Shown in pieces: positions 27,026 through 35,008 of a DNA stretch of 50,730 nucleotides. Position numbers and translations under genes: made by a program. The stretch comes from Bacteroidales bacterium (GTDB lineage: Bacteria; Bacteroidota; Bacteroidia; Bacteroidales; WCHB1-69). Numbering within the stretch: position 1 is the first letter of the stretch; every line of letters starts with the position of its first letter. The notes under the pieces were generated by a model. The model was given only the letters and a program-made list of their open reading frames with translations, had not been told where the DNA came from and did no database searches. The DNA lies in assembly GCA_031286285.1 (NCBI GenBank), contig JAITUN010000113.1, forward strand, positions 1-50,730. The letters are read 5' to 3'.

Positions 27026-28060
27026 ATGAAGAAATTGTTCTGTTTTTGTATTTTAGTAGCTCTGTTCTGCTGCTTTTCTTGTAAATCAAGAAAATATGAT
27101 AACCTACCTGCTACTTTAGCCGAGTTGTGTAGGCAAATTGACAATAATCCTAAAAACAGTGACTTATACCAGCAACGTGCTGAATATTATTATGAAAACA
27201 GACAAATTAATGAAGCCTTAGTTGATATTTTACATGCCATCAAATTAAATGATAATATATCTAAGTACTACGTTACTTTAGCTGATATCTATTTAGCTAA
27301 AAATGAAACAGATTTGGTGGAAGAAATGCTGAATAAAGCAATCTCTATTGATAATTCTAATGATGCCTACTTAAAATTAGCAGAGTTATTTTTATATCAA
27401 TATATGTATAAGGAATGTGATGAAACATTAGAAAAGGCTATTCGCTTGAAAAATTATAATCCTAAAGCATTTTTAACTAAAGCAATTTTATTAAAAGAAA
27501 CCGGCGACACTATTGGATGGCTAAGAATGATGCAACTTGTTATAGATCAAGATCCTCGAGAAGTGCTTGCCTATACTGATTTAGCTTGTTTTTTTCAAGA
27601 CAAACTTGATCCGATAGCCATAAACTATTATAAAAATGCATTAGAGATAACTCCAAACGATAAAATTTTGAACTATAATTTGGGCAAATTGTATCAAGAC
27701 CTGGGAAAAATGGCTTGGGAAATAGATAATCTTGACGAAGCAAATTATTATCTCAATCTTGCCAAAGAACAATATCAAAATCTGATAACTTTAGATCCAA
27801 ACAGTTATCCGGCATTTAACAATTTGGGATATATTGCCTTAAATTTTGAAGATAATTATTATGAGGCGGTTCGTTTATTTAGTAAAGCCATTGAGATAGA
27901 TTCTTTGTACGATCATGCTTGGTGTAATAGAGGGATTACGTATGAATATTTGGAAGAGTGGTCTTTGGCACGGGCAGATTTTTTACAATGCAAAAAAATA
28001 AACCCAAACAACGAAAAAGCTATTATTGAACTGAATAGGTTAGATAATAAGAAAAAATAA
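27026..28060 (+). CDS. TPR lipoprotein
   Basis: 344 residues from the ATG at 27026. Lipobox around Cys19 (CCFSCK) gives a lipid-anchored protein. At least six TPR-like helical pairs: DLYQQRAEYYYENRQINEAL, KYYVTLADIYLAKNETDLVEEML, AYLKLAELFLYQYMYKEC, AFLTKAILLKETGDTI, YNLGKLYQDLGKM, AFNNLGYIALNFEDNYYEAV and AWCNRGITYEYLEEWSLAR. It lies 3 bp upstream of ruvB, so the two are probably co-transcribed. Likely a protein-protein scaffold in the cell envelope; the partner is unknown. Confidence 0.8.
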   Translation: MKKLFCFCILVALFCCFSCKSRKYDNLPATLAELCRQIDNNPKNSDLYQQRAEYYYENRQINEALVDILHAIKLNDNISKYYVTLADIYLAKNETDLVEEMLNKAISIDNSNDAYLKLAELFLYQYMYKECDETLEKAIRLKNYNPKAFLTKAILLKETGDTIGWLRMMQLVIDQDPREVLAYTDLACFFQDKLDPIAINYYKNALEITPNDKILNYNLGKLYQDLGKMAWEIDNLDEANYYLNLAKEQYQNLITLDPNSYPAFNNLGYIALNFEDNYYEAVRLFSKAIEIDSLYDHAWCNRGITYEYLEEWSLARADFLQCKKINPNNEKAIIELNRLDNKKK

Positions 28061-28063
28061 AAT

Positions 28064-29092
28064 ATGTTGAATCCCAATTTAGACGCTTCTAATGTACGCC
28101 TGTCAGCAGCCGAAAAAGAGTTTGAACGAACGGTTCGTCCTTCCGATTTTGCCAATTTTTTTGGCCAAGAACAGGTAATTGAAAATATCATAGTGTTTGT
28201 AAAAGCTGCTAAAGGTAGAAAAGAAGCATTGGACCATGTGTTACTTCACGGTCCTCCAGGATTGGGAAAAACTACCCTATCGCATATCATTGCAAATGAA
28301 ATGGGTGTAAATATGAAAGTTACATCAGGACCTGTGATTGACAAACCCGGTGAGCTTGCAGGGTTGCTAACCAATTTAGAGCCTCATGATGTACTTTTTA
28401 TTGATGAAATTCACCGACTCTCGCCGGTAGTAGAAGAGTATTTGTACTCTGCAATGGAAGATTATAAAATAGACATCATGATTGATTCCGGTCCAAATGC
28501 CAGAAGTGTACAAATTTCACTGAATCCCTTTACTTTGGTGGGAGCTACAACACGCTCAGGATTGTTAACAGCTCCTTTACGGTCACGATTTGGCATTAAC
28601 CTGAGACTTCATTATTATGATGCCCAAACATTAGCAAAAATTCTTAATCGTTCTGCTGGAATTTTGGATATTTCAATGACAGAAAATGCCGGATTCGAAA
28701 TTGCCCGAAGAAGCCGTGGCACTCCACGTATTGCAAACCTTTTATTACGTAGAGTACGTGACTTCGCCCAAATAAAAGGAAATGGAACCATTACATATGA
28801 AATTACACAATTAGCGCTCGGCGCTCTAAACGTAGATGTTCATGGGTTAGATGAAATGGATAACAAAATTTTGCAAACAATTATTGATAAATTTAAAGGT
28901 GGCCCCGTAGGATTAACCACTATTGCGACTGCAGTGGGTGAAGATGCCGGAACTATTGAAGAAGTATATGAACCCTTTCTTATCCAAGAAGGATTTCTTA
29001 TGAGAACTCCCCGCGGTAGAGAAGCAACAGAAAATGCATACAAACATCTTGGAAAAATTTTTCAATCAAATAGTCACACATTATTTTCTTAA
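28064..29092 (+). CDS. ruvB: Holliday junction branch migration helicase RuvB
   Basis: 342 residues, standard length. Walker [11 protein letters not shown] (62-71), Walker B FIDEIHRL (~113), sensor 1 [19 protein letters not shown] with the arginine finger region, and [21 protein letters not shown]. The C-terminal winged helix is intact ([29 protein letters not shown]). RuvB is the AAA+ motor of the RuvAB branch-migration complex; ruvA is not in the window. Confidence 0.97.
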   Translation: MLNPNLDASNVRLSAAEKEFERTVRPSDFANFFGQEQVIENIIVFVKAAKGRKEALDHVLLHGPPGLGKTTLSHIIANEMGVNMKVTSGPVIDKPGELAGLLTNLEPHDVLFIDEIHRLSPVVEEYLYSAMEDYKIDIMIDSGPNARSVQISLNPFTLVGATTRSGLLTAPLRSRFGINLRLHYYDAQTLAKILNRSAGILDISMTENAGFEIARRSRGTPRIANLLLRRVRDFAQIKGNGTITYEITQLALGALNVDVHGLDEMDNKILQTIIDKFKGGPVGLTTIATAVGEDAGTIEEVYEPFLIQEGFLMRTPRGREATENAYKHLGKIFQSNSHTLFS

Positions 29093-29102
29093 AACTTATG
29101 TT

Positions 29103-29843
29103 ATGAAAAGATCTGTTTTTTTTATCGCTTTTTTATCTTGTTGTTCTTTTATTATGGCGCAACAAGCTAGTTCTTCGTGTAATGATACCCAAAAAATATT
29201 TTTTGGTTTATCCGTAGGGCCTACCATTGATTGGTTTGCCCCAACTAATGATGCAATAATTAAAAAAAATGCTAAAGGTGGTTTTATTGCCGGAGCTGAT
29301 ATTAATTTTGCTTTGGCAAAAACTACTCAAATATATTTTGCTACTGGAGTACTTGTTAGATATTTACAAGGAGATTTTTCGTTTAATAATCGATACCTGT
29401 TTCCTTCACCAACAGATACGCTTGAGATATCTACTGTAAGAACTTACCAAACCACATATATTACTGTTCCTACAGGAATAAAGTTTAGAACAAAATCTAT
29501 AAAAAAGTGTGTTTTTTTAGGAAAAATAGGACTCTATCATAATTTTAGAGTTGGAGGCAATCAAGTTGATAACTTTTCTTTTCCAGGTGAAAATGCACCT
29601 ATAAGTCCGAAATATTACATTTCGACTGAAAAAGTGAAAAATAAAGATGCTGCTTTTTTCGCAGAGTCCGGATATTTTGGATTAGGATTTGAGTATTTAT
29701 TAGGAAAAAGCAGGGTTTTTGTAAATGTGGACTACAGTTGCCAGTTTAATTACTTTAGCAAAAAAGCAAAAAGCAATATCACAGCAGAGCAATTTAAATC
29801 TATAGTTCACTCCCTACACATTGTGTTTGGATTTTACTTTTAA
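29103..29843 (+). CDS. Outer-membrane beta-barrel protein
   Basis: 246 residues from the ATG at 29103, which gives a signal peptide (MKRSVFFIAFLSCCSFIMAQ); a longer in-frame start would overlap ruvB and lose the signal. The mature part has paired strands: IFFGLSVGPTIDWF, GGFIAGADINFAL, IYFATGVLVRYL, ITVPTGIKFR, FGLGFEYLLG, and ends with Phe (FGFYF). This layout matches the PF13568-type porin barrels common in Bacteroidota. No T9SS tail. Function unknown. Confidence 0.7.
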   Translation: MKRSVFFIAFLSCCSFIMAQQASSSCNDTQKIFFGLSVGPTIDWFAPTNDAIIKKNAKGGFIAGADINFALAKTTQIYFATGVLVRYLQGDFSFNNRYLFPSPTDTLEISTVRTYQTTYITVPTGIKFRTKSIKKCVFLGKIGLYHNFRVGGNQVDNFSFPGENAPISPKYYISTEKVKNKDAAFFAESGYFGLGFEYLLGKSRVFVNVDYSCQFNYFSKKAKSNITAEQFKSIVHSLHIVFGFYF

Positions 29844-29857
29844 TTCCCAAAATAAAA

Positions 29858-31093
29858 CTATACTGTTTTGAAAATTGCCTCATTTTCTTCAATTTCTTTC
29901 TGTAATTTTTTTGGTATTATATCTACGCAATGGTGGCACTTCATCTCAATGGAATACATTCTGCCAATACAGTAGTTTGAATGTTTGCACTCGCTTTTTT
30001 CAATTTCTTTGTTTTTAATTTTGTTAATAAAATCGGTGTCATTGATAAGAGGGCGTGCTAATTGAAATGCCACGAACCCTTCGTTTAATACTTGCTCCAT
30101 TCCCGATTTAGATATCATGCCACCTACGTATATCAATGGGATTTTTAGTTCTTTTCTAAAAATTTTTGCAGGTTCAAGAAAGTACGATTCTTTGTAAGGC
30201 ACTGTAGGGATCATCCATCTGCCTACAAACCGTATTCCTATTTTGAGCCACCAAAATCTTAGTGTATCCATGTAAAAGGTAAGAGTTTTAAGTGGCATTG
30301 CGCCTCGAAGAATCTCCATCGGTGCTTTACTTACAAAACCGGCGGTAAGCACTAAGGCATGCGCGCCGCTTTTTTCCAATTCTTTGGCAACTGTAATACA
30401 TTCATCCATCTTCAATCCGCCTTTGAAACCGTCATACATATTTGTTTTCACTACTACAGCCATATCATTACCTGCAACTTTCATTACTTCTTCCATAACC
30501 ATTTTCATAAATTTCATACGATTCTCTAAAGAACCGCCAAACTCATCTTTTCTTTTGTTAGTGTAAGAAGACAAAAATTGGCTGATAAGATAGCCGTGAC
30601 CGGCGTGGATCTCTACGCAGTCGAAGCCTGCTTTTTTGGCTAATTTTACTGCTTTCCCAAAATCGCAAACCAATGCAAAAATTTCATCCTTTTTCAATGC
30701 ACGTACAATGGTAGGAGAATAGATATTGATTCCTCCGGATGCGCCTACAGGTATCTGACCGCAAGTGTACCAATGTGTCATATTCCCGCAATGTCCTAAT
30801 TGAATGGAAACTTTAGCACCTTCATTATGAATAGCATCAGTAAGTTTTTTTAGATCCGGAACAATCTCTTCGCGCATATAGAGTTGTCCATTGAAAGAAA
30901 CGCCACTTTTATTCACAGCAGCGTATGCGATGGTGGTCATTCCAACCCCGCCGCGAGCAACGGCAATATGATAATCAAATAACATTTTCGTTGGACTGTT
31001 GTTCTTGCACATATTTTCAAATGCCGCCGAGCGGATAGTACGGTTGCGAAGTTCTACAGGTCCAATTTGACAATGGGTAAAAATAAGAGACAT
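29858..31093 (-). CDS. NADH:flavin oxidoreductase, Old Yellow Enzyme family
   Basis: 411 residues. TIM-barrel OYE features: IGPVELRNRTIRSA at the N terminus, QLGHCGNM, VEIHAGHGYLISQFLSSYTNKRKDEFGGSLENR (substrate/FMN-binding His residues HAGHGYL) and IYVGGMISKSGMEQVL (FMN phosphate site). A C-terminal cysteine cluster (CKHSNYCIGRM then CHHC, ~382-404) resembles the 4Fe-4S site of 2,4-dienoyl-CoA reductase-type members, but the second FAD/NAD domain is absent. It probably reduces an activated double bond. Single gene with a -7 element at 31122. Confidence 0.87.
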   Translation of the reverse strand: MSLIFTHCQIGPVELRNRTIRSAAFENMCKNNSPTKMLFDYHIAVARGGVGMTTIAYAAVNKSGVSFNGQLYMREEIVPDLKKLTDAIHNEGAKVSIQLGHCGNMTHWYTCGQIPVGASGGINIYSPTIVRALKKDEIFALVCDFGKAVKLAKKAGFDCVEIHAGHGYLISQFLSSYTNKRKDEFGGSLENRMKFMKMVMEEVMKVAGNDMAVVVKTNMYDGFKGGLKMDECITVAKELEKSGAHALVLTAGFVSKAPMEILRGAMPLKTLTFYMDTLRFWWLKIGIRFVGRWMIPTVPYKESYFLEPAKIFRKELKIPLIYVGGMISKSGMEQVLNEGFVAFQLARPLINDTDFINKIKNKEIEKSECKHSNYCIGRMYSIEMKCHHCVDIIPKKLQKEIEENEAIFKTV

Positions 31094-31121
31094 TATTATC
31101 TAGATTTAATTATTAATTGGC

Positions 31122-31129
31122 AAAAATAA
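31122..31129 (-). promoter_or_regulatory. Putative -7 element for the OYE gene
   Basis: On the minus strand TATTTTTG then CC, 29 bp upstream of the ATG at 31093. Confidence 0.5.
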
Positions 31130-31158
31130 ACTTATTATCAAATTTTAGAAATTTGGAT

Positions 31159-31698
31159 TTATATGTTCAAAATCACAAAATCAGCATTTTTGCATTTTTC
31201 CTCTTGCGGAATTTGTAAAAAAATTCGTTGCAATATTTCTTGTTCAGATAAGTGGAGATTTCTGTCTTTAATTCGCTGAATCCTCACATCTAATGGCGCG
31301 TCTACCACAATAATCTTATCAAAAAATTTTTCAAGACCGGCTTCAAAAACAAGTGCGCTTTCTAACATCACTACATTTGATTCCTGATGGGTAGTCCAAT
31401 CCTCAAATTGGTGCATAACTAAAGGATGAATTATGGCTTCAATCTCTTTTCTGTTCTCAGAATTTTCAAAGATGAAAGACGCTAACTTGGAGAGGTCTAT
31501 TTTTGAATTAGTAATAAAAGAATCCCCAAACTTATCTTTAAAAATTGCTATTATTTTTGCAGAATCGTACATTTTTTTTACTTCTTCATCGGCGTAAAAA
31601 ATGGGAATACCTATGTCTAAAAAATGCTTTGAGATATAAGTTTTCCCTGTTCCAATTCCTCCGGTGAGGGCAATTTTAATCTTTTTTGAGAGAGGCAT
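31159..31698 (-). CDS. coaE: Dephospho-CoA kinase
   Basis: 179 residues. P-loop GGIGTGKT at 13-20, and a DAPLDVRIQRIKDRNLHLSEQE segment of the lid. It phosphorylates dephospho-CoA at the ribose 3' position, the last step of CoA synthesis. It overlaps yajC by 23 bp, fitting a translationally coupled operon. Slightly short at the C terminus compared with ~200-residue homologues. Confidence 0.93.
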   Translation of the reverse strand: MPLSKKIKIALTGGIGTGKTYISKHFLDIGIPIFYADEEVKKMYDSAKIIAIFKDKFGDSFITNSKIDLSKLASFIFENSENRKEIEAIIHPLVMHQFEDWTTHQESNVVMLESALVFEAGLEKFFDKIIVVDAPLDVRIQRIKDRNLHLSEQEILQRIFLQIPQEEKCKNADFVILNI

Positions 31699-32020
31699 TG
31701 GGATCTACAGCCACCGCTGCTTTTTCTATTTTAAGTTTAGTACCATCTTCTACTTCAATAATAAAAGTACTTTCTTGAACATCTGTAATTTTACCATGAA
31801 TGCCACCAATTGTAACAATTTTATCGCCCCGTTTCAAGTTGTCTCGGAAACTGTTTATCTGTTTTTGTTTTCTCTGTTGTGGACGAATCATGAAAAAATA
31901 GAACACTAAAATAATAGCGCCAAACATAAGAAGCATAGTCATGCTTCCACTACCGCTTTTATTACCGGGTTGTGAACCATTGGCGGGAGCTGAAGATAAT
32001 AAATAATTAAGAAAGTTCAT
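31676..32020 (-). CDS. yajC: Preprotein translocase subunit YajC
   Basis: 114 residues. One transmembrane helix (MLLMFGAIILVFYFFMI, ~29-45) followed by the family signature RPQQRKQKQINSFRDNLKRGDKIVTIGGIHGKI. YajC is an accessory membrane subunit of the SecDF-YajC complex. The N-terminal periplasmic part is Ser/Gly-rich. The operon order nusB-DUF1573-yajC-coaE is characteristic of Bacteroidota. Confidence 0.95.
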   Translation of the reverse strand: MNFLNYLLSSAPANGSQPGNKSGSGSMTMLLMFGAIILVFYFFMIRPQQRKQKQINSFRDNLKRGDKIVTIGGIHGKITDVQESTFIIEVEDGTKLKIEKAAVAVDPNASLKKD

Positions 32021-32084
32021 AATAAATAAGGGTTAATGGGTTAATAGGTAATCTCATTGTTTTTAAATGCACAATTGTCAATTC
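32021..32084. repeat. Short octamer-like repeat upstream of yajC
   Basis: The 64-bp gap between the DUF1573 gene and yajC contains two GGGTTAAT octamers followed by a related AGG remnant near 32030-32048. It is the complement of the ATTAACC unit seen at 11017-11079, but too short to call an array on its own. Confidence 0.45.
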
Positions 32085-32576
32085 TTATGGACTCACTACT
32101 TTTGCAAATACAGTAAGCATGGTTTGAGCCGGATATGTATTTGCAGTAATCAACAAGTAGCTTGTCACATCACCGTTTTTATGTTTTGAATCAAAAGTAA
32201 TAGTAATTTCTCCTTTTTCTCCGGGTTTTATAGGTGCTTTTGGAGGGATTGAGGTAGTACAACCGCAAGAAGCATCAACTCCGGAAATTATCAGACTTGT
32301 TGCACCAACATTCTTAAAATGAAAAGTATAACTTAGTAATTCCCCTTGTATCACTTTCCCGAAGTCGTATGAAAGATTCTCAAAGAGAAATATGGGCATA
32401 TTTGCTTTTTGTTGTTCGTCAATCCCATCTGCAGTAGCCGGATTTCTAATATCAGAGACAGAAAGCCCTGTGTTGTTGTTTTTACAACTGAAAAGCAAAA
32501 AAGAAAAAAGGAGAAAGAAGAATAAAAAAAGTGTTTTAATTTTTGATTTTTGATTTTTGATTTTTGATTTATTCAT
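32085..32576 (-). CDS. DUF1573 lipoprotein
   Basis: 163 residues. The lipobox ends at Cys31 (LLFSC). The DUF1573 domain (about 60-162) begins FENLSYDFGKVIQGE and contains the conserved GVDASCGCTTSIPPKAPIKPGEKGEI. The family is an Ig-like/ASH-type envelope fold with no known activity. Odd point: the N-terminal charged stretch NKSKIKNQKSKIK is encoded by a tandem heptamer (TCAAAAA on the coding strand, 32540-32570), so this signal peptide is longer than normal. Operon: 18 bp after nusB, 64 bp before yajC. Confidence 0.88.
   Translation of the reverse strand: MNKSKIKNQKSKIKTLFLFFFLLFSFLLFSCKNNNTGLSVSDIRNPATADGIDEQQKANMPIFLFENLSYDFGKVIQGELLSYTFHFKNVGATSLIISGVDASCGCTTSIPPKAPIKPGEKGEITITFDSKHKNGDVTSYLLITANTYPAQTMLTVFAKVVSP
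32540..32570 (-). repeat. Intragenic heptamer array TCAAAAA (TTTTTGA on the plus strand)
   Basis: Four complete TTTTTGA units and a partial one on the plus strand. On the coding (minus) strand the unit TCAAAAA is stop-free in all frames and gives SKIKNQK; on the plus strand it contains TGA. It starts 6 bp inside the DUF1573 gene. Confidence 0.92.
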
Positions 32577-32594
32577 AATAAAAAATTTGAATTA

Positions 32595-33536
32595 TTAAAC
32601 TAATCCCATTCCCATTTTGTTCAATACCCCCTCGTTCTTTAAGTCGATTACAATTCTGTCTAAAATCCCATTAATAAAAACGCAACTTTTTCTGGAACTG
32701 TATAATTTTGCTAGTTCTAAATATTCATTGATAGTAACTTTAACAGGGATTGTTGGAAACTGATCAAGTTCACATATTGCCATTTTTATTAAAATAGTAT
32801 CGCTTTCTATCACGCGTTCCGATTCCCAATGTTGCAATTTATCATTTATTCTTTTTTGATATTCATCATTATACAATAAAGTTTTACGAAACAAATCCTT
32901 ATAAAAAGTCAAATCTTCATCGCTTTTAAACAATGGTATAAGTGGTATTTGTTTTGAGAGATTTTCTTTATATTTCTCAATGTATTTATAAGCAGATAGA
33001 AGGGCATCGTTATAATCATCGAACCAGTGTATGTTTTTTTCTTCTAAAAACCAGTGCAGTAATTTGCTTTCAGCAAAACCTTTTGACAATATATTAAGAA
33101 CAAACTTTTTATCTTCACTATAACAGCTAATGGGCGATTCAGTATAGGTGGTAAAAAAATCGGAATTTGCAATTTCAAAATAGATTTGGGCCACAAAATC
33201 ATATCTATTACTCCAATCTATTTTATGGTTTTTACAAAACTGTGATAAAATAATATTCTCTTCGATTTGTTTAATAACTTTGTTGTCAATAAACTTAGTA
33301 TTGGGGTTAAGGTCTTCTTGCGAAGGATTTATTTTTTCTTTAATAACTTCCAAGCGCATTGTCCGGTATCTTACCATCTCGGTCAACAAAGCGATGAAGT
33401 AAACCGATAGTTCTTGACAATTTTTGATAACCTGGTCTAATTTTTTTTCACTAACGTGAAAATTTTCTTTAGGATTTTTTTCCGAGGCATAAATTGCCTG
33501 AAATACTTTTGCTCTCAAATACCTTCTAGTAACCAT
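32595..33536 (-). CDS. nusB: Transcription antitermination protein NusB, long Bacteroidota form
   Basis: 313 residues, compared with ~140 for E. coli; the long form is usual in Bacteroidota. N terminus VTRRYLRAKVFQAIYASEKNP and C-terminal NusB core (LIKMAICELDQFPTIPVKVTINEYLELAKLYSSRKSCVFINGILDRIV) are clear. It binds boxA RNA with S10 to assist rRNA transcription. It is the first gene of nusB-DUF1573-yajC-coaE, with a -7 element TATTTTCG at 33553. Confidence 0.93.
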   Translation of the reverse strand: MVTRRYLRAKVFQAIYASEKNPKENFHVSEKKLDQVIKNCQELSVYFIALLTEMVRYRTMRLEVIKEKINPSQEDLNPNTKFIDNKVIKQIEENIILSQFCKNHKIDWSNRYDFVAQIYFEIANSDFFTTYTESPISCYSEDKKFVLNILSKGFAESKLLHWFLEEKNIHWFDDYNDALLSAYKYIEKYKENLSKQIPLIPLFKSDEDLTFYKDLFRKTLLYNDEYQKRINDKLQHWESERVIESDTILIKMAICELDQFPTIPVKVTINEYLELAKLYSSRKSCVFINGILDRIVIDLKNEGVLNKMGMGLV

Positions 33537-33552
33537 ATTGTTTATTGGCTGG

Positions 33553-33560
33553 CGAAAATA
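33553..33560 (-). promoter_or_regulatory. Putative -7 element for the nusB operon
   Basis: On the minus strand TATTTTCG followed by CC, 17 bp upstream of the ATG; the same variant as the acpP promoter. Confidence 0.45.
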
Positions 33561-33613
33561 TCTTTTTTTTGTTTAGTTTTCTCTATACGAAAAATCTGCA
33601 ATAAATTATTTTT

Positions 33614-35005
33614 TTAAAATTTATGCTCCACGTTAAAATCTATCTTGCTTTGATACAAGTGGGTTGGGTATTTTCCGTTGTAACACGCCAAACAAAGCTC
33701 TTTTCTATTTCCTACTTTGAGTAAATATTCTTCCGGAAGATAGAACAAGGAGTCCGCTTCAATCATTTTGCGTACTTCTTCTACATCTAATTGTGCATTA
33801 ATCAATTCGTCGTATGTAGAAGTGTCCACTCCATAAAAGCAAGGGTGGCGCATGGGAGGGCAGCAAATACGTACATGCACTTCTTTGGCGCCAGCATCTT
33901 TTAGCATTCTGACAATATGCATACTTGTGGTTCCGCGCACAATAGAATCATCTAATAAGACAACTCTTTTTCCGGAGATAAGAGAGCGCACAGGGCTTAA
34001 TTTCAAACGCACTCCTTTTTCTCTTAATTCTTGAGAAGGTTGGATAAAAGTACGACCGATATATTTGTTTTTAATTAAACCTATTTCATAAGGGATTCCG
34101 CTTTCCTCAGCATATCCTATTGCACCGGAAATAGAAGAATCGGGAACGCCAATAACTATGTCTGCCTCAACGTGAGCTAACTGTGCTAAATATTTGCCGC
34201 ATTTTTTTCGGAAAGTATGCACATTAACACCTTCAATATCGCTGTCGGGGCGTGCAAAGTATACAAATTCCATGGCACACATTTTATGAGCAAACTCTCC
34301 GGAAAACAAAATTGATTCGGGTTCTTTATCCTTTTCAAAAATAATCATTTCGCCCGGGTCTACATCTCTTACAAAATTAGCTCCAACGACTTCAAAAGCA
34401 CAAGTTTCACTAGAAATAATATATCCGCCGTTTAATTTACCAATAGAGATAGGGCGTAACCCGTTCTTATCTCTGCAAACATACATTTTATCTTGCGTTA
34501 AAATAAGAAAAGCATAAGCGCCTTCAATCATAGTAAGTGCTTCTCCTATAGCATCAATTCTATCTTTTCGTCGGTTCATTTTCACCAGATGCGCTAAAAT
34601 TTCGGTATCGGAAGAGGTTTGAAAAATACTTCCCTGTGCTTCTAAAGACATTCTTAGTTGTCTGGAATTTACGAGGTTTCCGTTGTGCGCCATAGAGAAG
34701 TCTCCGGTATGGTGTCGAAACAAGAAAGGTTGCACATTATCTTTTCCTTCTCCATCAATAGTGGTATAACGTACGTGTCCGATAGCGCAATTGCCTTTCA
34801 ATTTTGCTAAATTTTTCTCGTTAAAAATTTCGATTACCAATCCTTCTCCTCTTTCTCGATAGAAGTCAGCGCCATCAGTAGTACAAATTCCGCAACCTTG
34901 TTGTCCTCGGTGTTGGAGTGCATGCAAACCGTAATATGTTAATTCAGCAGCATTTTCGCAATTAAAAACACCAAAAACGCCGCATTCTTCATTGATCTTG
35001 TTCAT
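33614..35005 (-). CDS. purF: Amidophosphoribosyltransferase
   Basis: 463 residues. After a short propeptide (MNKINEE) the catalytic Cys8 begins CGVFGVF, the N-terminal nucleophile glutaminase. Later HRGQQGCGIC, and the PRPP-binding motif VVLLDDSIVRGTT. It makes phosphoribosylamine, the first step of purine synthesis. Cysteines in CAMEFVYFARPDS and the C-terminal LCLACYNGKYP are in places used by the 4Fe-4S-type enzymes. Its ATG lies 3 bp after the stop of the ribonucleotide reductase gene, so both nucleotide genes are one operon. Confidence 0.96.
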   Translation of the reverse strand: MNKINEECGVFGVFNCENAAELTYYGLHALQHRGQQGCGICTTDGADFYRERGEGLVIEIFNEKNLAKLKGNCAIGHVRYTTIDGEGKDNVQPFLFRHHTGDFSMAHNGNLVNSRQLRMSLEAQGSIFQTSSDTEILAHLVKMNRRKDRIDAIGEALTMIEGAYAFLILTQDKMYVCRDKNGLRPISIGKLNGGYIISSETCAFEVVGANFVRDVDPGEMIIFEKDKEPESILFSGEFAHKMCAMEFVYFARPDSDIEGVNVHTFRKKCGKYLAQLAHVEADIVIGVPDSSISGAIGYAEESGIPYEIGLIKNKYIGRTFIQPSQELREKGVRLKLSPVRSLISGKRVVLLDDSIVRGTTSMHIVRMLKDAGAKEVHVRICCPPMRHPCFYGVDTSTYDELINAQLDVEEVRKMIEADSLFYLPEEYLLKVGNRKELCLACYNGKYPTHLYQSKIDFNVEHKF

Positions 35006-35008
35006 GGT

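Noticed and set aside
29034-29102. Extended start of the barrel protein inside ruvB
   Set aside because: It would place 23 residues before the signal peptide and overlap ruvB by 59 bp.
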